A stretch of DNA of 25,000 nucleotides, from assembly GCA_011800805.1 (NCBI GenBank), contig MPNW01000108.1:331977-356976 (forward strand), read 5' to 3'. The notes under the pieces are model-generated. The model did no database searches and was not told where the DNA came from. It saw nothing but the letters and a program-made list of their open reading frames with translations. The position numbers and the translations under genes are program-made. Below are positions 20,695 through 25,000 of this stretch, piece after piece. The stretch comes from Hirudo medicinalis. Taxonomy: Eukaryota > Annelida > Clitellata > Hirudinida > Hirudinidae. Numbering within the stretch: the first letter of the stretch is position 1; the number at the start of each line of letters is the position of its first letter.

Positions 20695-23104
20695 TCAATC
20701 AAGAATAATCTTCGGTATTTCTGTCACAGCTCCATAATCGTCACTTCCAAGTTGACCTGGACACAGCGGCTTCTCCTGATCATCTTTCTCGCTGCATCCG
20801 ATGTAGATGAGACCCAGTAACAAGAAGAAGAAGATGAAGGAATCAACGCAAAAGATGAATCCTGCGAAGAATGGCAAAGTGGAAACATAAATCTGGTTGA
20901 AGATGACGTTGCCGATCAGGTTGGAAAAAGTTTCGCAACCCGAGAGGAGAGCAAATATTTTTCCGAGATCTTTCTCGTGGAATGATTTGCTGACGAGGGA
21001 TTTAAGACAAGAGATGATGAGGGCGCTCGGACATCCACAAATTGCTGACGTGAAGACCATCCAAGTCGCTGAACTCAGAGCCAGGACGACCACTCGAACT
21101 ATCTGTAACGAAATGTTAGGTGCTAGAAATTATTTTTATTTCCTTAGAAATTATTTAAAGCAATCTTCCACAACGATGTTGATTAATGAACATCACTGAT
21201 CACTCATGGTCTTCAAATGCAGGGTTATGATACTCAGAATATATTATCAGCCAGATCTGCTGAAGAAATCGTGAACTAAGCAAGACCTAAGAGCTGAGGG
21301 GGAGTTCTAAGAGGACCTGTTCTGTTGTTCAACGGAATTTCATGGAGACTTGGGTTCCTTGAGAATACGGACGTGAAGAAACAACACTGGAAAAGTAAAC
21401 TGAAATGGCGATGAAATGATGAAAGAGCTAAAAGTGTTCGCAGTAAATATTTTCTAATGCATTATCTATTTTTAAATTTTTAAAGATCGACTCTTGACAT
21501 CCTGACGAAAAGGACCACGGAGAAGTGCATATTTAAATTCCAAGTATGAAAAGCTGATTTCATCAATCAATAACCGAGAACTGGCATGAAAATAAGAATG
21601 TACAAATAACATATTTGCAATGAAAATTAGATCACTTGTAGCACTGCTAATTTAGAATGAAAATATACGACAAATTAAAAGTCATTATTGTAATTAATAA
21701 TTAAGTTAAACGTTCAAATAAATTAAACACCATGTGCAATCGAAAATTTCACCTTGAATGTCACCCCAATTATGGCCAGGCTAACATCACGGGTCCCAAA
21801 GACTTTGATGAAGAACGGTAGCAAAGCGGATGTAGCCAATCCCAGGCATGCATAGTCTGTAGCCAGGAAGTAACCGTAAGTGGACTGGTTCCAGCTGAGA
21901 GGGGCCTTCATAGTGAACAGGAGGGTGACATCAATTTCTCCCGATTTACACGCTTGTTGGATGACGATGACGACGAAGAAGTAAAATACTCTGCTGCTGG
22001 GAAAGTTTTTCACCAAAATGAAAAAGTCGTATATGTTCTTCCAGTGGAAAAGGATGAGTTTGGCTCGATTGTTTCCGTTGCTATTTTGTTTCTCCAATGG
22101 AACATCATCAGAAGAGCTTGCTCTGATGTATTGAAGTAAATGTTATGAGACATTAAAGTTATTAATTTGATCTAAAAAAGATTAAACATGTTTCCATTTC
22201 AAGTTACATCTTTAACATCTGCCTGTAAAAATCACAAAACATTTACTTAAAAAGCCCTAAAAAGTAGGAAAACATTTTTCAGAAAAATTGGTTTGCACAG
22301 GTTTTTGAATTCAGGAAAACATTCTAATACATTGTATAATAACTTTTTGCCCACTTGTTAATTTCACTATTCACTCTCAAAAGTTGCATACAAAATGGAC
22401 TCACATTTCCAACGAACCATTTCCATTCCTTGTCTCCATGAACAACAGTGCAACAACGATGCATATGAAGTGCAAGACGATGACGATGGCAAACATCGCA
22501 GTAAAACCCAATTTTTCCAAGCAGATTCCAACGAGCAGTGATCCAGCGAAAAGTCCAAAAAAGTTCATGGACAGCAGACAACCCAGTCTTTCCGTCCTTG
22601 AGGACTCGTCGCTCAGATCCGAAACATAGCTGTGCACTGCCATCGTCACAACGGAGCCCTTTCCCGAAAGACCTCTGATCAGAGATCCAAAGAACATCAA
22701 GACCAGGAAGGTTATTTGTCTCTTATCGTAACCTTTGTCTTCATGTAAGTACTCTGAAGTCTGGTTCTCGCATTCGACAACAATTGCTGATGTTGCATTT
22801 GCTGGCATTGCCTCAAAAATGTCAGACAAGCAGCAACTTATCAGGAAGAATAAAACCCCGAGAATGGACGTCGATGAGCTGATTATGATTGGCAACTTTC
22901 TTCCAACTCTGTCACTCCAGGAACCACAAAACACGCAGAGGAAGAGAGCCGGAAAGTTGACGAGTACCCTGTACACGGTCAAGTAAGTGGCCGCCTGGTG
23001 ATGGACAAATAGTTTTTAAAAGTGAAACAAACATTATTCAAGACAATTCTGCAATGAAAAGATAACACATTCGTTATACAACATCCCACCAACGGAAGAA
23101 GAAC

Positions 23105-23141
<37 letters not shown>

Positions 23142-23548
23142 ATTATTATTATTATTATTATTATTATCTCTTATTACCCTGACATCCTCAATTTGCGAAA
23201 CGACTCTCAATGACAAAATAAAAAATAAAGAGAATGCATTTGATGAAAAACACATATTCAAACTCGATCTTCATTGAGTTATCGATGCGTGTCAAATGAT
23301 TACAAATGATCAACATTTACCTGTGACTGCAATTCCTCCTCTTCTTTCGGGTAAAGAGACAGTTCGTGGCAGACTGAGTCATCGGTGAAGTTGGAGAACT
23401 TGAGACAAAGTTCACGGTAAATGTAGAGACGCAGGGTCGGTTCCAAAAGAGATTCGCTGATTTTGAAAACAAAGAATATTATTTCGGCGACGAAATCTTT
23501 TGTAAGAGTCAGACATTTCTTCACGATATTTTTCAAAATCTGCCTCAT
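20695..23548 (-). CDS. SLC46-family major facilitator transporter, 4 exons
   Basis: SLC46 proteins are proton-coupled carriers; A1 carries folate and heme, and A2/A3 have been linked to lysosomal export of muropeptides and small molecules. Exons: 23321–23548, 22405–22994, 21753–22122, 20695–21102, joining to 531 aa (typical length about 450–480). The first exon has the family start, a membrane segment followed by EPTLRLYIYRELC. The second carries the MFS motif A, GSWSDRVGRK (residues 100–109), then an enlarged loop with N-glycosylation sites (NAT, NQT) and the glycine-rich segment GSLIRGLSGKGS. The central charged loop (residues about 275–300) separates the two halves. The second half has hydrophobic segments such as YGYFLATDYACLGLATSALL. 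Paralogue and substrate cannot be told from sequence. The start at the first in-frame ATG (23548) is uncertain because small 5' exons may lie upstream. Confidence 0.85.
23104..23167. repeat. (ATT)n microsatellite in transporter intron 1
   Basis: About 20 ATT units with one AAT interruption near 23149, inside the intron between the first two transporter exons. The Asn-rich frame on the other strand is an artefact. Confidence 0.95.
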
Positions 23549-24200
23549 GTCATCAGTGGGCAATGGAAGACAAACTTACAAATGGAGGGAATGCGAGTTG
23601 ATGCCAGCTTTTAAAGTAGAAACTGTTGGGAGGCATGGACGAAAAAAGAGAGTCACTACGATCATTACCTATTCAAAGTAGCAATGTTTTTTATTTATCA
23701 ATCGCCGGTTTATTTAAAATAGATGTATAATGAAGTTACTCCATTAATTAAAGAAAAAATAAAACAAAATAAATAAGACCAAGTTAACCAAGTTATAATG
23801 CGAACTGCTAAAAACACTCTTACTGTCCGTCGAACCATTACATTACACCATTACACCATTACAGGTGTCCTGAAGCACTCAAAAGAAGCGCATTTCTAAA
23901 ATAAACCTCGTAATGGACGATGGAAAGCAAACGAATCGAGAAACAAGTGCTGATGTTGTTGGGGAAGTTGACTGTTCTGGAGGCGATATTGGGGAGGTTT
24001 TCAATAAAATCTCCTAATGGACTGTGCTTCGAGCGATGAAAAGATCTCAGACAAGATCAAGAGATGTGAGACTGCTTATTTCCGAAGCAGGGATGTTGTG
24101 AATGGCTGTAATTCAGGACATTAAATCCTTCATAGATATGTAATTCGATGGTCATAATTTTTATTGGTCATAAATCTTGGTGTTCTAATGATCACATCTT
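23549..24200. other. Region upstream of the transporter start
   Basis: No firm exon. A minus-strand frame from about 23630 (MPPNSFYFKSWHQ) ends in a perfect GTAAGT donor at about 23574–23579, but its phase does not join the first transporter exon across the very short gap. It may be a separate 5' UTR exon or chance. Confidence 0.4.
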
Positions 24201-24204
24201 TGTT

Positions 24205-24216
24205 GTATAAATATTA

Positions 24217-24270
<54 letters not shown>

Positions 24271-24590
24271 GAAGAATAATAATAATAAATTAATTAATAA
24301 TAATAAATTTAATAATAATAATAATAAATTCTTTAATCAATTAATTAATCTTTAATTAATTAATAATAATAAATTTAATTCTAATAATAATAAATTCTTT
24401 AATCAAATGTAATAATAATCAAAATAATATATATATATAAACAATAAGTAATCCAATAATAATAATAATTATTATTATTTGTTAATAATATTATTAATAA
24501 TATTATTTTAATTTAATTAATAATATTAATAATAATAATAATAATTATTATTATATGTAATAATTAATATTAATGATAATTATGCAGTAT
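24205..24590. repeat. AAT/ATT-rich low-complexity cluster
   Basis: Nearly 400 bp of AAT units mixed with TTAATTAA and TAATATTA palindromic stretches and a short (TA)n. It is almost free of G and C. Several inverted copies (AATAATAATAATTATTATTATT near 24455–24479) could form hairpins. Confidence 0.9.
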
Positions 24591-24792
24591 AATTCGAATT
24601 AAAAGTAAGTTAAAAAGCATTGGGCAAAACGATTTTTAAGGGGATTTATTATTAAAATTAGAAATGATAAGTTTTTGGAATCTAAAAAACTTACGAGTTG
24701 ATTGAGTGAATAAACTTCTGTCATCGAACGAAAATGAGAAACACACTTTCCATTCAACAACGGGCACAATGAGGCAAAAAAAAAACAATTTC

Positions 24793-24829
24793 ACAATCAT
24801 CGATGATTGTAACTCACAGTAGCTGCCAT
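24793..24829 (-). other. Possible first exon and adjoining 18-bp palindrome
   Basis: On the minus strand ATGGCAGCTACT (24829–24818) is followed by a consensus donor, GTGAGT. Right after it is a perfect 18-bp palindrome, ACAATCATCGATGATTGT (24793–24810). A 23-nt piece at 24695–24717 with good acceptor and donor (CAG, GTAAGT) is in phase with it, and it can join the transporter's first large exon through an acceptor at 23544. This would add a short N-terminus. Micro-exons this small arise easily by chance. Confidence 0.25.
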
Positions 24830-24861
24830 CGTTTTAAAACGTTTCTTGAATTGCTTTTGCT

Positions 24862-24945
24862 TGATTTGTTGCTGTTGTTATTGTTGTTGTTGTGGTTGTT
24901 GTTATTGTTGTTGTGGTTGTTGTTATTGTCGTTGTGGTTGTTGTT
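24862..24945. repeat. (GTT)n imperfect microsatellite
   Basis: About 28 units of TTG/GTT with regular GTGGTT and ATTGTT variants, which form a longer roughly 24-bp period (three imperfect copies of a GTTGTGGTTGTTATT-containing unit). It lies next to the candidate first exon and could be part of a 5' UTR if that exon is real. Confidence 0.85.
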
Positions 24946-25000
24946 AAAACACAACAGAAAACTACGAAGTCAAGCAGCACATCGTCCAACAAGACGAAAA

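Noticed and set aside
20897..21199. 100-codon plus-strand frame over the last transporter exon
   Set aside because: Antisense shadow; the minus strand is clearly the SLC46 C-terminal half.
24205..24590. CRISPR array or centromeric satellite
   Set aside because: There are no uniform repeats with unique spacers and no long monomer; it is simple AAT/ATT sequence.

Overview
The window is nuclear DNA from an AT-rich metazoan. It holds intron-containing genes with short GT–AG introns (about 60–850 bp), long microsatellites and no bacterial signals. Protein content and exon structure suggest a lophotrochozoan (annelid, possibly leech-like, is my weak guess). Species cannot be fixed from sequence alone. 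All gene models below were spliced by eye, using reading-frame phase, GT/AG signals and family alignments held in memory.

Layout. 1–4140: gene-empty, dominated by GAT, AAT and TGGA microsatellites. 4168–5169 (+): intronless tubulin-binding cofactor C (TBCC). 6405–10383 (+): CLPTM1, 14 exons, 620 aa. 10732–13550 (−): a KLHDC2/KLHDC1-type kelch substrate receptor, 10 exons, 382 aa, convergent with CLPTM1; one large intron carries a SINE-like insertion. 14777–15439 (+): GFER/ALR sulfhydryl oxidase, 3 exons, 174 aa, head-to-head with the kelch gene. 16410–18547 (−): a very divergent tropomyosin, 8 exons, 244 aa, with possible further 5' exons at 19217–19831. 20695–23548 (−): an SLC46-type major facilitator transporter, 4 exons, 531 aa. 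23.6–25.0 kb: mostly AAT and GTT repeats, with weak candidates for further 5' exons of the transporter.

The genes form no pathway or operon. They are a typical animal mix of housekeeping genes: tubulin folding, ER/Golgi membrane protein trafficking, C-degron ubiquitination, mitochondrial disulfide relay, actin filament coiled coil, and solute transport. I saw no new defence or mobile system. The most notable points are: the tropomyosin, whose six internal exons keep the canonical 134/118/71/76/63/70-nt lengths although the protein is strongly diverged; the kelch gene, which keeps the whole diglycine C-degron pocket and a separately encoded BC-box exon; a GC–AG intron; a SINE-like element between long imperfect direct repeats; and a cluster of three octamer (POU) motifs in the tropomyosin first intron.
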